A DNA stretch of 62,500 bases from Anaeromyces robustus. Its lineage: Eukaryota; Neocallimastigomycota; Neocallimastigomycetes; Neocallimastigales; Neocallimastigaceae. Positions 13,838 to 25,225 of this stretch are shown piece after piece; position 1 is the first letter of the stretch; every line of letters begins with the position of its first letter. The stretch covers positions 17,501 through 80,000 of the forward strand of contig MCFG01000214.1 in NCBI GenBank assembly GCA_002104895.1, given 5' to 3'. The position numbers and the translations under genes were made by a program. The notes under the pieces are model-generated. The model ran no database searches. It was not told the DNA's origin and was given only the letters and a program-made list of their open reading frames with translations.

Positions 13838-15384
13838 ATATAATTCAAAAAAAAAAAAAAATTTTTATTTTTGAAAATTTATAGGATTTAATCATTTCAT
13901 TTTATTAATAATTATATAAAAAGAAAAAGAAAAAGAAAAAGAAAAGAAAAAAAAAAGGAGAAGATTTCTTGGATTATATTATTGTTATTGTTGTATATTA
14001 TATAAATAAATTAATACAGAAATATTAAATATAAAAATATGACAAAGAATTTTATTTGGCAAAGAATCCATATGACATAGAATTAATATAACAAAAAAAG
14101 AATATTTTTTTTTTGGCAAGAAATTTTAAGAATTTTTTTCTTTTTTTTTTTTTTTATACTTTTACATCAATAATTTAAAAATGCACTCAATAATAATTAT
14201 TAATTAATAATTATTAATAATTTATAACTAATAATTTATTTATTTTTTAAAAAAAAAAAAAAAAAGAATTTTCTTTAATGTTTATTTTATTATTTATAAA
14301 AAAAATAAATTTTTGTTTTATTTTTTTGTATAATAAAAAATAAAAATTTTGTATATTTTTTTATTATTTTTTTATTTTTATTATTTTTCCCTTTTTTTCC
14401 CTTTTCTTCTAATTAATACAAATACAAATACAAAAAAATTTATAATTAAATATTTAAACTATAAAAACAAAAAAATAAAAAAATAAAAATATAATAAATA
14501 AATACAAAATATAAAAAATACGTATGTATGTGTAAAATATACAAAGAAATAATAAACAAAATTTAAGAAACAAAATTTAGAAACAAAATTAAGAAATAAT
14601 AAATCATGAAACAAATAATTATATTTATATACAATTATATACATTTATATACATTGATATACATTTATATACATTTATTATAGCTTTATCTATATATTAT
14701 GAATACATTTATACTATATTTATTATTTAAAAAGATGGATTTGGATTATCTATTTTATTAATAAATAAAGTTAATTAATAAACAAAGTTTCAAAGTAAAC
14801 TTTATTTTATAAGATTTTTATTATTCTTATGGTTTTTCATATGGATTTTGGTCATTTTTATCTTTTTCTATTTTTTATTATGGATTTATTAGATATATTT
14901 TAGGGATTTATTAATTAATAATTAATTTATATAATTAAATTATATTATTTACAGAATTTATAGAATTTATTAAGATTTATTAAGGATACATTTTTGTTTT
15001 ATTATTAAAAATGTACATTTTTTATTAATAAAACAAAAATTCAGGCTTTATTGGATTTTCCTGTTTTAATATATTAATATAAAATGATTGGTGGAAAAAT
15101 TCTAAAATGAGTACAAAGATGACATAGAACATTTCCATAAATTAAATTTTTTAAAAATGATTCGTTAAAATAATTATATTTAAATAAACCCAAAATTTTA
15201 ATTACTGTATATTAATTTCCATATATGGTACAGTACAAATAAACAAAAAAGTAAAAAAGTAAAAAAAAGTAAAAATTTATCTTTACAATAAAATAAAGAT
15301 AAATAAAAAATAAAAATAAAAAATAATTTTTATATTTTTGTTCATAAAAAAAAAAATATATAAATAAACAAATAAGTATCTTTG

Positions 15385-15416
<32 letters not shown>

Positions 15417-15636
15417 TTAAATAAAATAGAAAAAAAAAAATAAACAAACAAAAAAAACAATATTATTATTATTGTTTAATTGTTGACCTAAAATAATAAA
15501 AAATAATAAAATAAATAAAATAATAGAATAATACACTATATTAGTTTATTATTATTTACTAATAAACCTAAAAATAAATAATAAAATAATTATAATTTAT
15601 CAATTATAAAAAAAAATTTAAACAAATTTATTCAAA
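13838..15636. other. Intergenic AT-rich stretch
   Basis: No gene seen. It holds AAAAAG tracts, poly-T blocks, TATACATT repeats (14630-14670) and a near-perfect long hairpin at about 14990-15040. No clear TATA box was recognised for the downstream GH11 gene. Confidence 0.7.
14989..15040. repeat. Long near-perfect inverted repeat
   Basis: An arm of CATTTTTGTTTTATTA type is mirrored by TAATAAAACAAAAATT around the centre AAATGTACATTT. Together they form a stem of roughly 23 bp with a one- to two-base bulge. Confidence 0.7.
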
Positions 15637-16452
15637 ATGAGAATTCTTCCAGTTTTACTTTCTTTAGCTTCAGTTTCATTAGCTGAAAGTTTCTGTAATA
15701 ATGCTGTTGAACACTCTGGTGATAGTATTTTAGTAGAAGAAAATTTAAAATCAACTATTGGTCCAGTTGATTACGAATTATGGGCTAATGGTGGTAATAA
15801 CAATGCTACTTTCTATACTGATGGTTCTTTCTCTTGTGGTTTCAAGAATACTACTGATTATTTATGTCGTTCTGGTATTTCCTTTAGTCAAGCTATATTA
15901 CCATCCGAAGTTGGACATATTAAGGCTGAATTTAAAGTTAATAAAGTTAGAGCTGAAAATGTTCAATATTCTTACATTGGTGTTTACGGTTGGACTTTAG
16001 ATTCTGGTCTTTATGGAGTTTATGAATATTACATTGTTGATGATGTTGTTGTTCCAATTCCAAGTGATTTTGCTAATGAAAAGATTGGTGACTTTATGAT
16101 TGATGGTGCTGAATACACTGTCTACAAAAATACTAAAGGTGCCCTCGTTCAATACTTCAGTGTTCGTAAAGAAACTCGTTCATGTGGTACTATTGATGTT
16201 ACTGCTCACTTTGAACAATGGGAAAAAATTGGTTTCCCAATGGCTAAAATTAGTGAAGTTAAGGTTTTAGGTGAAATTGGTAATGATGTTGGTGGTGTTA
16301 ATGGTCAATTTGATTTCCCATATGCTAAGGTTTATATTGATGGTAAGGTTGCCCAAAGTGAACAATACACTCCAACTACTCCAGTTGAACCAGTTGAAAA
16401 GCCAAAGAAGACTGTTACTAAGATTGTTAAATGCAGAGTTAAGAAGGATTAA
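15637..16452 (+). CDS. Secreted GH11-family (xylanase-like) protein lacking the thumb
   Basis: Single exon, 271 aa. Residues 1-17 are a clear signal peptide (MRILPVLLSLASVSLAES). The GH11 beta-jelly-roll follows from about 44: DYELWANGGN, GSFSCGF, then YIGVYGWT (113-120). The strand carrying the nucleophile is YEYYIVDD with Glu130. QYFSVRKETRSCGTI and HFEQW (172-195) follow. Glu213 in GEIGND is the likely acid/base. GH11 enzymes normally have a thumb loop with a PSI-G motif before the QYFSVR strand. Here only NTKGALV (165-171) joins the two strands, so roughly a dozen residues are missing. A Thr/Pro/Lys-rich tail (about 243-271) replaces any dockerin or binding module. Xylan binding or cleavage is the family expectation; the missing thumb makes reduced or altered activity likely. 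Codon use is more C-rich than its surroundings, as in highly expressed genes. Confidence 0.9.
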   Translation: MRILPVLLSLASVSLAESFCNNAVEHSGDSILVEENLKSTIGPVDYELWANGGNNNATFYTDGSFSCGFKNTTDYLCRSGISFSQAILPSEVGHIKAEFKVNKVRAENVQYSYIGVYGWTLDSGLYGVYEYYIVDDVVVPIPSDFANEKIGDFMIDGAEYTVYKNTKGALVQYFSVRKETRSCGTIDVTAHFEQWEKIGFPMAKISEVKVLGEIGNDVGGVNGQFDFPYAKVYIDGKVAQSEQYTPTTPVEPVEKPKKTVTKIVKCRVKKD

Positions 16453-16971
16453 ATTCATTTAGAAATAAGAAAAAAAAATTGAAAAAATAAAAAAAAAATA
16501 AAAACAATATAGAAAATAAAAATAAAAATAAAATTTAAATAATTAAAAAATTAAAAAATAAAAATTAAAAAAATAAAAAATAGAAAAATAAAAATTAAAA
16601 AATAGAAAATAAAAAATAAAAGTGTAAAAAATGTAAAAAATTAAAAACTAAAAAAAAAAAATAAAAAATAAAAAATAAAAGTTTAAAAAAAAAAAAAAAA
16701 GTATCAATTTAAAAGATTTATTACCGGAAAATAATTTTGATTTTTTAAGGAATATACTTTTAATAATGTGTAATGTGTAATGTGTAATGTTTTGTGTGTG
16801 TGTGTGTATTGTATTTATTGTATTTATGTTTATTTTTTATTATTATGAAGTTTAATTTCATTGTGAATGGGACATAATGCAGAATTTTTAAATTTTTTAA
16901 TTTTTTTAATTTTTTAATTTTCTTATTTTTTTTTATTTTTTTTTTCCATCACAAATAAATAAATAAATAAT

Positions 16972-16998
16972 AAAAGTATTTTGCCCCCCAATACTTTT
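16972..16998. repeat. Hairpin with C6 loop
   Basis: AAAAGTATT pairs with AATACTTTT around the loop TTGCCCCCC. A complementary G6 run with similar flanks (GTATT...GGGGGG...GCAA) lies about 100 bp downstream at 17087-17106. Confidence 0.6.
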
Positions 16999-18236
16999 TT
17001 TTTTACATAATAATAATAAACAATCTGTATGACACTAAAATACAAAAAAAAAAAAAAACTAAAAGTATATGAAGCCCAATGGTGAAGTATTAGAGGGGGG
17101 TAGGCAATATGAGGTAGGTATATTAATATACAAATTTATTTATTTATTTATATTTATATATATATATATATATGTTATGTTATTTAGAGATAGGTAGGTA
17201 GGTATGAACCTATATATGTATATTACTTTTCTTTTATTATCTTTAGTTTTATTTATTTTTATTTTTTTATTTTTTTTTTTTTTTTTGATTATCTTATTAT
17301 ACTAATCAAAACCAAAATTACTTCAATTTTTATTTTTAGCCTATAAAATATATATATTTATTCATGATGATATTAATAAATTTACATTCAAATTTAGATT
17401 TTTAAATAATATATATATATAAATATATATTATCCTTTTTTAGAGTTTTAAGTTTAAGATTTTAAGATTCTTTTTCTTTTTTTTTTTATTGTATTAAATT
17501 ATTTATAGTATATATAACTATACACTACATACTATACACTACATACTATATACTACATAATTAAGTATTATCCAAATCCTTGAATTTTTGTCAAATTAAA
17601 CTTGTGTCTTGGTTAAAAAAAAAAAAATTTTTTTTTTTTAACTTGATGCATTCATATATATATATTTTTTTATTTTTATTTTTTTTTTTTTTTTTATTGA
17701 GTGAAAATATATATATATTATTTTTATTTTTATATAATTCTTGTATTTCCTTAATCTTGGAAACTTAGAATTGCGGGAAAAAAATATTCCCTTTACCCCA
17801 TTTTGTTATATCACTTTTTTGAAATATTTAATTATAAATTCAAAAAAAAAAAAAAAAAAAGTGGGTTTTGGTTACAAAATCGAATCATAAAAGTTTAAAA
17901 AAAATTTATATATATATATATATAATGACATTAGTAGATTCTGTTTTTTTTTTTTTTTTTTTTGTTTTTCCTATTTCATAAAATATATATCTCCTATGAT
18001 TTTTCTAACTGAATTTATCTATTGTATGATAGATGGTATGTATGTATGTATGGGAATAAATGTATTTCATTATTCTATCTATCTATCTATATATAAAGAT
18101 TGGTTTTTTTATTAATCTCATATATAATATCAGAAGGTATATTAAAAGTAATATATTTTATGAAACCTTTGGAGGTTCCTTATTATGAGGATTTCGATTC
18201 CTTTTTTTTTTTTTTTATTTTAACATTTTGAATAAA

Positions 18237-18290
18237 ATTATTATTATTATTATTATTATTATTAATTGTTATTATTAATTATTATTATTA

Positions 18291-18342
<52 letters not shown>
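18237..18342. repeat. (TTA)n trinucleotide tract
   Basis: An interrupted TTA repeat, followed by AAT-rich inverted sequence to 18390. Confidence 0.85.
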
Positions 18343-18351
<9 letters not shown>

Positions 18352-18850
18352 ATTATAATTATTATAATAATAATTAATAATAATAATTATATATCTCATG
18401 AATTAAATTCATTTACTTATTATATGTTATATATGTAAAATTATATATCATATGCAATTTATTTATTTATTTATCTTTTTTTTTAAAAAAATTTATTTAT
18501 TTTTTTTTTAAAATCTTATAATTATATATATTATAATTTCTAAAAAAAATTTTTATCTAAATTCTTTTTTATTGAAATATTTTTTTTAACTCATTAGTAC
18601 TATATGAAGAAAAAAATATATACAAATGAATATATAATTAAATTTTTTATTATCTCTTGTTTTATAGGATAATAATAATAATTTTATAAATAAAGATAAA
18701 TATAAAAAGGAATCATCTTGTCTATATATAATAATACATTAACAAATTAAATATAATTAACTGTTAATATAAAATATAAAATAAAAATTTTGATATTATA
18801 CCTATATATACATATACTTCAGCAAAAATAAATAAGTATATAAATAAATT

Positions 18851-18929
18851 GAAATAAAATAAAATAAAATAAAATAAAATAAAATAAAATAAAATAAAAT
18901 AAAATAAAATAAAATAAAATAAAATAAAA
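18851..18929. repeat. (AAAAT)n pentanucleotide satellite
   Basis: About 15 essentially perfect copies of AAAAT. Confidence 0.9.
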
Positions 18930-19139
18930 AAATATATTCTATATATTCATCTGTGAATGAATAAATGAATAAATAAAAAATTATATATATAAAATTTTAA
19001 AATAAATAAAAAAAAAAGGTAAAGTTTCACTGTTAATAATAGTTTATAATTATGTAATAAAATTTTAAAAAATTAAAATAATAATAATAATATATATTAT
19101 ATTTAACTATAAAAATTTTTATGACTTAATATAAGATAT

Positions 19140-19480
19140 AACCTTTTTCTTAATTATTATTTATTATTATATTATTATTTATTATTATTTATTATTATTA
19201 TTATTCATTAATATTCATTAATATTTTTATTTATTTATTATTTTATTATTATTATTTTATTTTTTTATTTTTTTTTTTTTTTATATTTTATTATATTTAT
19301 TTAAGTATGATTTAAAACTTAATTTTTTTAATGAAAGTAAATAAAATGAAATGGAAAAAATTCCGCCATAATAATAATAATATTTTTTTTTTATATTACA
19401 TACATATAAAAAAGAAATTTTAAACTTTTTTATTATTTAAAATATAAATAATATTATAATATTTCCCAATTTCTAAATAG

Positions 19481-19515
<35 letters not shown>

Positions 19516-19660
19516 TTATTATTATTATTCTTATAATTATTTTATTTTTTTATTTTTTTTTTATTTCTTAATTTACTTATTTATTTATGTATGGATTAAA
19601 GCATAATTTTATTAAAGAAATGGAAATAATTCCGCCATAATAATAATATTTTTTTCTAAT
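19140..19660. repeat. Degenerate tandem duplication of about 270 bp
   Basis: Two successive segments each run from a TTA/TTTA tract through a poly-T block and a ...GAAATGGAAA(A/T)AATTCCGCCATAATAATAAT segment to a T-run. The shared GC-containing core is at 19350-19380 and 19617-19647. Confidence 0.6.
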
Positions 19661-19857
19661 TAAAAAAAAAAAAAAAAATCTTATTTAATATTAAAAAAAA
19701 ATTTTTTTTTATAAATGAAGTGTATGATACACACTTAATGTTTATGATCAATAATTTTTTTTTCTATTTTAAAAAAATTATAATAAAATTTTAAAATATT
19801 TTATTATAATTTCCTTTACATATGAATGAATGAAAAATAAAAAAAAATACCTTATTT

Positions 19858-19888
<31 letters not shown>

Positions 19889-20417
19889 TAAAAGGATATA
19901 TTACTATAATATAAAAAAAAAAATAGTTTCTATTTAAATATCAAAATAAATAAAAAAAATATTGTGATTTTTTTTTTCAATAAAGATTTTTAAAAAAAAA
20001 TAATTTTCTTTTTTTTTTTTTCCTTTTTTTTTAGGTTTAAGTATTTTTATAATTACTTAAAATTTATATATATAATAGATAAATCATTCATTGAAATTTA
20101 TTTATTTATATATTTTAATAAAATATATATATATTTTATTTATGATATTAAAAAGATTCAATTCTGACTCTTGTTCCATATCAATATTTCAGTTTTTTTT
20201 TTTTTTTTTTTTTTTCAAAGGCATGACGCTCCCCTCCATCCATCAAGGAAAAAACCGTTAAACTTCAAATAAATATTTTTATTATCTTTTATCATTTTTT
20301 AATCTTCATTTTTAAATCTATAGAAATTTTTCAATGTTTTATATCTTAAAATATATTTTAAGAAAAATTTCAAGAATTAAGAATTAAATCATCAAACATA
20401 ATTAAAAAAAAAAAAAA

Positions 20418-20870
20418 GGAATTGTATTTGATACAAGAGATCATTTCACCATTTATTTTAATTCTATTTATGTATATGAGGGATTAAAAGGTGCTTCTAT
20501 AGTTTATTATTTTTTTAATTGGAAGTAATAAGAATTAATATTTTTCTTTTATAGCATACAATTCATACATCATCTTTATTGAGTTTAAATATTAATATAC
20601 ATAAATCATATAAAAAAAACACATAATAAAAAAAATAAAAAACTAGTTAAATTTTATAGATAATAATGAATAATATTGGAAGATATAAAGTAGTATATAA
20701 TAATACTCTACCCCTTAATTCTACATATAGAATTAAAGTAAAAAAAATTGATCTATCCCATTCCACTTGGATCTGTAATAGGAACGGTATTGGCCTTACT
20801 AGGCTGTTCTATTGTGTTATTAGCATTGACATTTCTGGATAGGGTTGGTTTTGAATTTATTGAATAATAA
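20418..20870 (+). pseudogene. Decayed coding island, possible membrane-receptor remnant
   Basis: Less AT-rich than its surroundings. One open stretch (20418-20528) reads GIVFDTRDHFTIYFNSIYVYEGLKGASIVYYFFNWK. About 140 bp further, ATG at 20667 opens MNNIGRYKVVYNNTLPLNSTYRIKVKK. After an A-run shift this continues as YPIPLGSVIGTVLALLGCSIVLLALTFLDRVGFEFIE (to about 20870), a strongly predicted single membrane helix. A YPIP motif just before the first helix reminds me of fungal SBP/ANF-type 7TM receptors, but that is a weak resemblance. I see no intact gene. Confidence 0.4.
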
Positions 20871-21019
20871 ATATATTGTCTTTTACAGACAATAGGTATG
20901 GCATGATATCATTTAATAGAATAAATTGAAAAAAAAAAAAAAAAGCTCATGTTTTCTCTCTCTCTGAATCATCAACTTTAAAAAAAGGAATTCTCTATAA
21001 AAAATCGTGATGGTTCAGC

Positions 21020-21051
21020 GGCCAAGGGGTCAAGGAGCCAAGGAACCAAGG
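21020..21051. repeat. Four tandem 8-bp units ending in CAAGG
   Basis: GGCCAAGG, GGTCAAGG, AGCCAAGG and AACCAAGG lie head to tail. This is a strikingly GC-rich patch in this genome. It does not fold into a tRNA cloverleaf. Confidence 0.7.
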
Positions 21052-21300
21052 TTTGTTTCCTTTTTATCCTTCATTTTGTTTTGTTCAAGGTTTAAGATTA
21101 AAGATTTTTTTTCTTTTTTTTTTTAGACTATAATTAATCTTTATTTAACATTATTTATTTAATTTAAATTAAACATGCATGTAATAAAAAAAATACAAGA
21201 AATAAATAAAATTTATTACAGATATTAATCAAATTAAAAATATAAAATAAATAAATATATAAATAAATAAATAAATAAATAAGAAAAAAAAGTTAAATTT

Positions 21301-21660
21301 CTAACCTCACCCATTCAACGAATGGAGATGTCCTTCGAATTCATATCTGGAATAAATTCCATACCTTATCTTTTCGAGGTTGACGCCTTTAAAGCCGCCT
21401 GGAGTTGTTCTTATTGTTATTATACCAAATTGAGGAAGAATCCAATTCGAAAGAATATATTTACAATGGGTATAACAACAGTAAAAAAAAAAAAAAAAGC
21501 AACAGACCCATAATAATATACGGAACAAGAGATTCGGATGAACCTTTGAAAAGTTTTTCCATGTCATTGTTTTTGTCCTTCATCAATATACCTAGTTTAT
21601 CAAATGTATAACATCCATCAAGGAAAGCGTTTTAAGCATCATCAAGTAATTATATAATAT
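21301..21660 (-). other. Decayed coding-like island
   Basis: This 350-bp segment is far less AT-rich than its surroundings. The longest open frame on the minus strand (21567-21307) mixes a short hydrophobic run with LPQFGIITIRTTPGGFKG and EFEGHLHSLNG. That would suit a worn leucine-rich-repeat region, but the frame is interrupted and no family can be named. CCATCAAGGAAA at 21611 recurs at 20239 (CCATCAAGGAAA). Confidence 0.3.
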
Positions 21661-22756
21661 ATAATATAAATTATTTTTCATAATCTTCATCTGAATCCTA
21701 AGAAAATCCCCAATGATTTAATTTGATTAATTACGGTAAAAACTTCAAATATAAATCAATATTTATGTTTAATAAAATGTATATTTTCTATCCTGTCCAA
21801 AGGTCTTACCATTGAATATTCAATGAGAAAAATTTTGCGTTTTTTTTTTTTTTTTTTTTTCACCATAGTAAAGGGCAGCAAGTAGGAAAAAAGTTTTTTT
21901 CAAGTGAAGAATTAGCTTTAAGTAGAAACTTATAGATAATTAAATTGAAAACCGCTGCGTATTTATTCTCATTGGATTTTTCGATTTTTTTGTTAGTACA
22001 TCCCTCTCGTTAAATACTTATCAATAATTTTCTCTTTTGTAAGACCTGTTAATTTCTTTTTTTTAGGGTACGAGATTCAATAGTCCATGAATGAATAATA
22101 AGGCATAATAGGAATGAATATTTGTAATGTGATTAGTTCTTTAATAATCCATGAAGATTTTTCCCATACTTATCGAAACAACGAATTTGAGCTATAGCAC
22201 AAATAATATAATATATAAAAAAAAAAAAAAAAAACTAAAAATTTCTCAAAAAAAAAAAAAAATTCTATTTATTTATTGATTTATTTTTTTTCTTTAAATT
22301 TTAAAATTGATTGAAACCCTTAAAAAATAAAAATATAAAAAAATATAAAAAATATAAAAAAAATAAATCAAATAATTGTGCCAATAATTACTCCATATTG
22401 ATATAGGAGATAAAAAAAACACCAAAACACTTAAATTAATAAAATTAAAAAGTTTAGGTTTAAATTATCATTTAATTTAATTTATAAAATTATAAATTAT
22501 TATTTTTTTTTTTTTTTTATTTCAAATTTTTTTTTTTTATTTTTTTAAATCCACTATATTTATATTTATATTTATATATATAGTTTATATATATACATAT
22601 ATACATATATACATAAATTTTTTAAATAAAAAAAAATAATAATAATAATAATAATTTAATTATTACTCAAATTAAATTATTGATTATTATTATTTAAAAT
22701 TAATTAAATGTGTACAATAAATATATATAAAATTTGTTGTTTTATTTCTTATATAT
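21661..22756. other. Intergenic stretch
   Basis: No gene recognised. The first half (to about 22200) has moderate GC and may be more of the same decayed material. The second half is A/T homopolymer with TATATACA repeats. Confidence 0.5.
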
Positions 22757-22835
22757 TTAATTTCCTTGTTCTGATTGTGCGCTTTTGATAATGAATTTTT
22801 TTGTTTTTTTTTTGTTTTTTTTTTTTTTTTTAATT
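22757..22835 (-). pseudogene. Decayed copy of the 3' end of the adjacent four-helix membrane protein gene
   Basis: Read on the minus strand the end is ...SAQSEQGN-stop followed by AAATATAT. The intact gene at 23218 ends ...NRQLEQGN-stop followed by AAATATAT. The frame, stop codon and 3' flank are kept, and only a few substitutions separate about 30 bp. Upstream of this the copy dissolves into an A-run. Confidence 0.55.
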
Positions 22836-23217
22836 CATTTTATTATATATATAATATTCAATATTCAATATTCAATATTTAAAATATATCAAAAAAAAAA
22901 AAATAATATTAAATTTTATTGGTATATTATATTTTTGTTTTATTGTTATTAATATTTTTAAATGACAAAAATATTTTACACAATTAAACTAAAATATTTA
23001 GGATATACTTGAAGTATCAGGAGTTAATAATTAATATAACATACTGGTATATTTATTATTATTATTATTATTATTATAGTTATTCTTATTGATCTATAAT
23101 AATAATAATAATAATTTTACTTTTACATATTTTAAAAAATAAATAATAAAATATTATAAATATTTATAATATTTTGCTATTTATTTTTTTTTCTTATTTA
23201 TCTTCTTTGAATATATT

Positions 23218-24025
23218 TTAATTTCCTTGTTCTAATTGTCTGTTATATTGGGTATGATTATTTTTTTCTTGTTTTTCTTTACAATATTCATTATAAGTAA
23301 GCATACCGAATGAAATAATAATAATTATACATATATTTATTATTAATTTCTCTTTAACAGAGTCTTTGTTTTTGTTGGTTAAATAATCCAAAATAGTTAT
23401 AACAATTACAATAATAACTATTAATAAAAAGGATAGCTTTGTATGTTTCTCTAAAAGTAATTTGTCATTCTAATTATAATTATTTTTATAGATAAACATT
23501 ATAAATATTATAAATATTATAAATTAGTTTTTTATTTTTTTTTTCCTAAATAAAAAATTTCTATTTTAAATATATTAATAAAATTATTTTTTTTATTACT
23601 TACTTTTAACAATTGATAAAGAGCATAAGCTAGATAGAGTATAGCTACAATAGAAATTCCTGTATATATAAATTTATTTGAGATTAATTGGAATATTGAA
23701 TAAATTAAAAGACACAAGGAAGCAACCTTTATATATATATATATATTATTTTTTAAAAAATATATAGTAATTTAAAATTTTAGTTTAAATTTATTTATTT
23801 ATTTTATTTCACAAAAAAAAAAAAAAAAAAAAAGAATAAATATATATAATTAATATTAAAAAAATTTATATATTATTTTTTCAATATTTATTCTTATATA
23901 TATATATAGTTCATTTATATTTATAAAACAATTTTTATATTTACAAGAAATACACATAAATATATTATAGCAGAAGTACGATTAGAAATACATTGGAAAT
24001 ACTTGTTTGGTTTACTTTCAGTCAT
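23218..24025 (-). CDS. Small four-helix membrane protein, three exons, unknown function
   Basis: Exons on the minus strand are 24025-23945, 23726-23604 and 23469-23218, joined in phase 0. The introns are GTAAATATAAA...AAAG and GTAAGTAAT...TTAG. The product is 151 aa. Four hydrophobic segments are visible: about 19-44 (AIIYLCVFLVASLCLLIYS), 48-67 (ISIVAILYLAYALYQLL), 78-97 (LSFLLIVIIVIVITIL) and 112-130 (IINICIIIIISFGMLTY). A charged Lys/Glu/Gln C-terminus ends in QLEQGN. The start MTESKPNK gives a short polar N-terminus. Each exon boundary has good splice signals and each junction keeps the frame, which makes chance unlikely. I do not recognise the family. A TATA-like box lies at 24211-24218. 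A decayed copy of the last codons lies 380 bp downstream. Confidence 0.7.
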
Positions 24026-24210
24026 TTTTGTTGTTAGTTTTATTGGTTTTTTTTTTTAATTAATTAATAAAGAATTATATAAAAGTTTTTATTTTAAGAT
24101 TGTTTATAATAAATTTTAAAATATAAAGAAAAAAATATATTAATTTTTTGTTACTTTACGTTTTTCAATTTTTTAAAAAAAAAAAAATTTTTCTTGAACT
24201 TTTTCTACAG

Positions 24211-24218
24211 TTTTTATA
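24211..24218 (-). promoter_or_regulatory. Probable TATA box of the four-helix membrane protein gene
   Basis: TATATAAAA on the minus strand, followed about 19-23 bp later by GTTCAAG, the same arrangement as at three other genes. It lies about 190 bp before the ATG at 24025. Confidence 0.4.
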
Positions 24219-24339
24219 TAAAAAAAATCAAACCAATTTTTACATCGAAATGAATTTCATGTGATGTAAAAAAATTAATAAAAAATATTACACCAACTTA
24301 CATCATAATTCTTTTGACGATGATTTTGGTCAACATCAA

Positions 24340-25165
24340 AAAGAGTTTTATTAATTAAATAAATAAATAAATATTAATAATAAATAATTAATTAATTAAT
24401 TAATTAATTAAACAAATAAATAATTAAATAAATAAACAAATAAATAAATATAAAACAATTTTTAAAAAAACTACCTTCCTTTTATGTAAACATTTTTTGT
24501 TGTTTTATTTTTTTGTTGTTTTTTTTTTTGTTTTTTTATATTTTATTTATTCATAATATATTGAAATTAATATATTAACATTATATTGTAATATATAAAT
24601 TAAATATATTAAATTAGTTTAAAATAAATTTTAGTTTAGAGAATGAATGATAAAAAAAGGAAAAAAAAAAAAGGAAAAAAAAAAGGAAAAAAAAAAAGAA
24701 AAAAGAAAAAAGAAAAAAAAAATAAAAATGAGTGGATAACACAAAGATACAAACAAAACGGTAAATAAATATAGAAATAAAACTTTTAATTAGATTAGTA
24801 AAAAAAAAAAAAAAAACAAGAAAGTAAAAGAATTCTAATAATGAATATGATGATAAAAGAATTGTTTTAGTTTTTCTTTTCCTTTTTTTCTTTTAAAAAA
24901 AAAAAAAAGTAATTAAATAATAAAACAAAAGTAATCAGGACATTTTCTAATTATATGAGGTATCTGCATATTATTATATGTAAACAAAATAAATAAAAAA
25001 AAACAAAAATAAAAAAAAAATAAATAAAAAAAAAAATAAAAAAAATAAATAAAAAAATAAGAAAAAATAAATAACAAATCATTTTATCACAAGAAATACT
25101 AAGAATTTATTTATTTATTCATTTATTTATTTATTTATTTAATTCAATTTATTTATTTATTTATT

Positions 25166-25225
<60 letters not shown>

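Larger units (their letters stand above)
16453..20390. other. Intergenic AT-rich stretch
   Basis: No gene seen in this 3.9 kb. Features are A-rich (TAAAAA)n immediately after the GH11 stop, GTGTAAT and (GT)n tracts (16766-16808), a C-loop hairpin (16972-16998), and long ATT and AAAAT tracts. There is also a repeated ATTCCGCCATAATAATAAT motif (19360 and 19629). Confidence 0.75.

Noticed and set aside
21001-21060. tRNA-like GC-rich segment (GATGGTTCAGCGGCC...)
   Set aside because: It has a GGTTCAGCGG-like start but no D-arm/T-arm pairing and no GTTC-A/G T-loop at the right distance. The content is an 8-bp tandem repeat.
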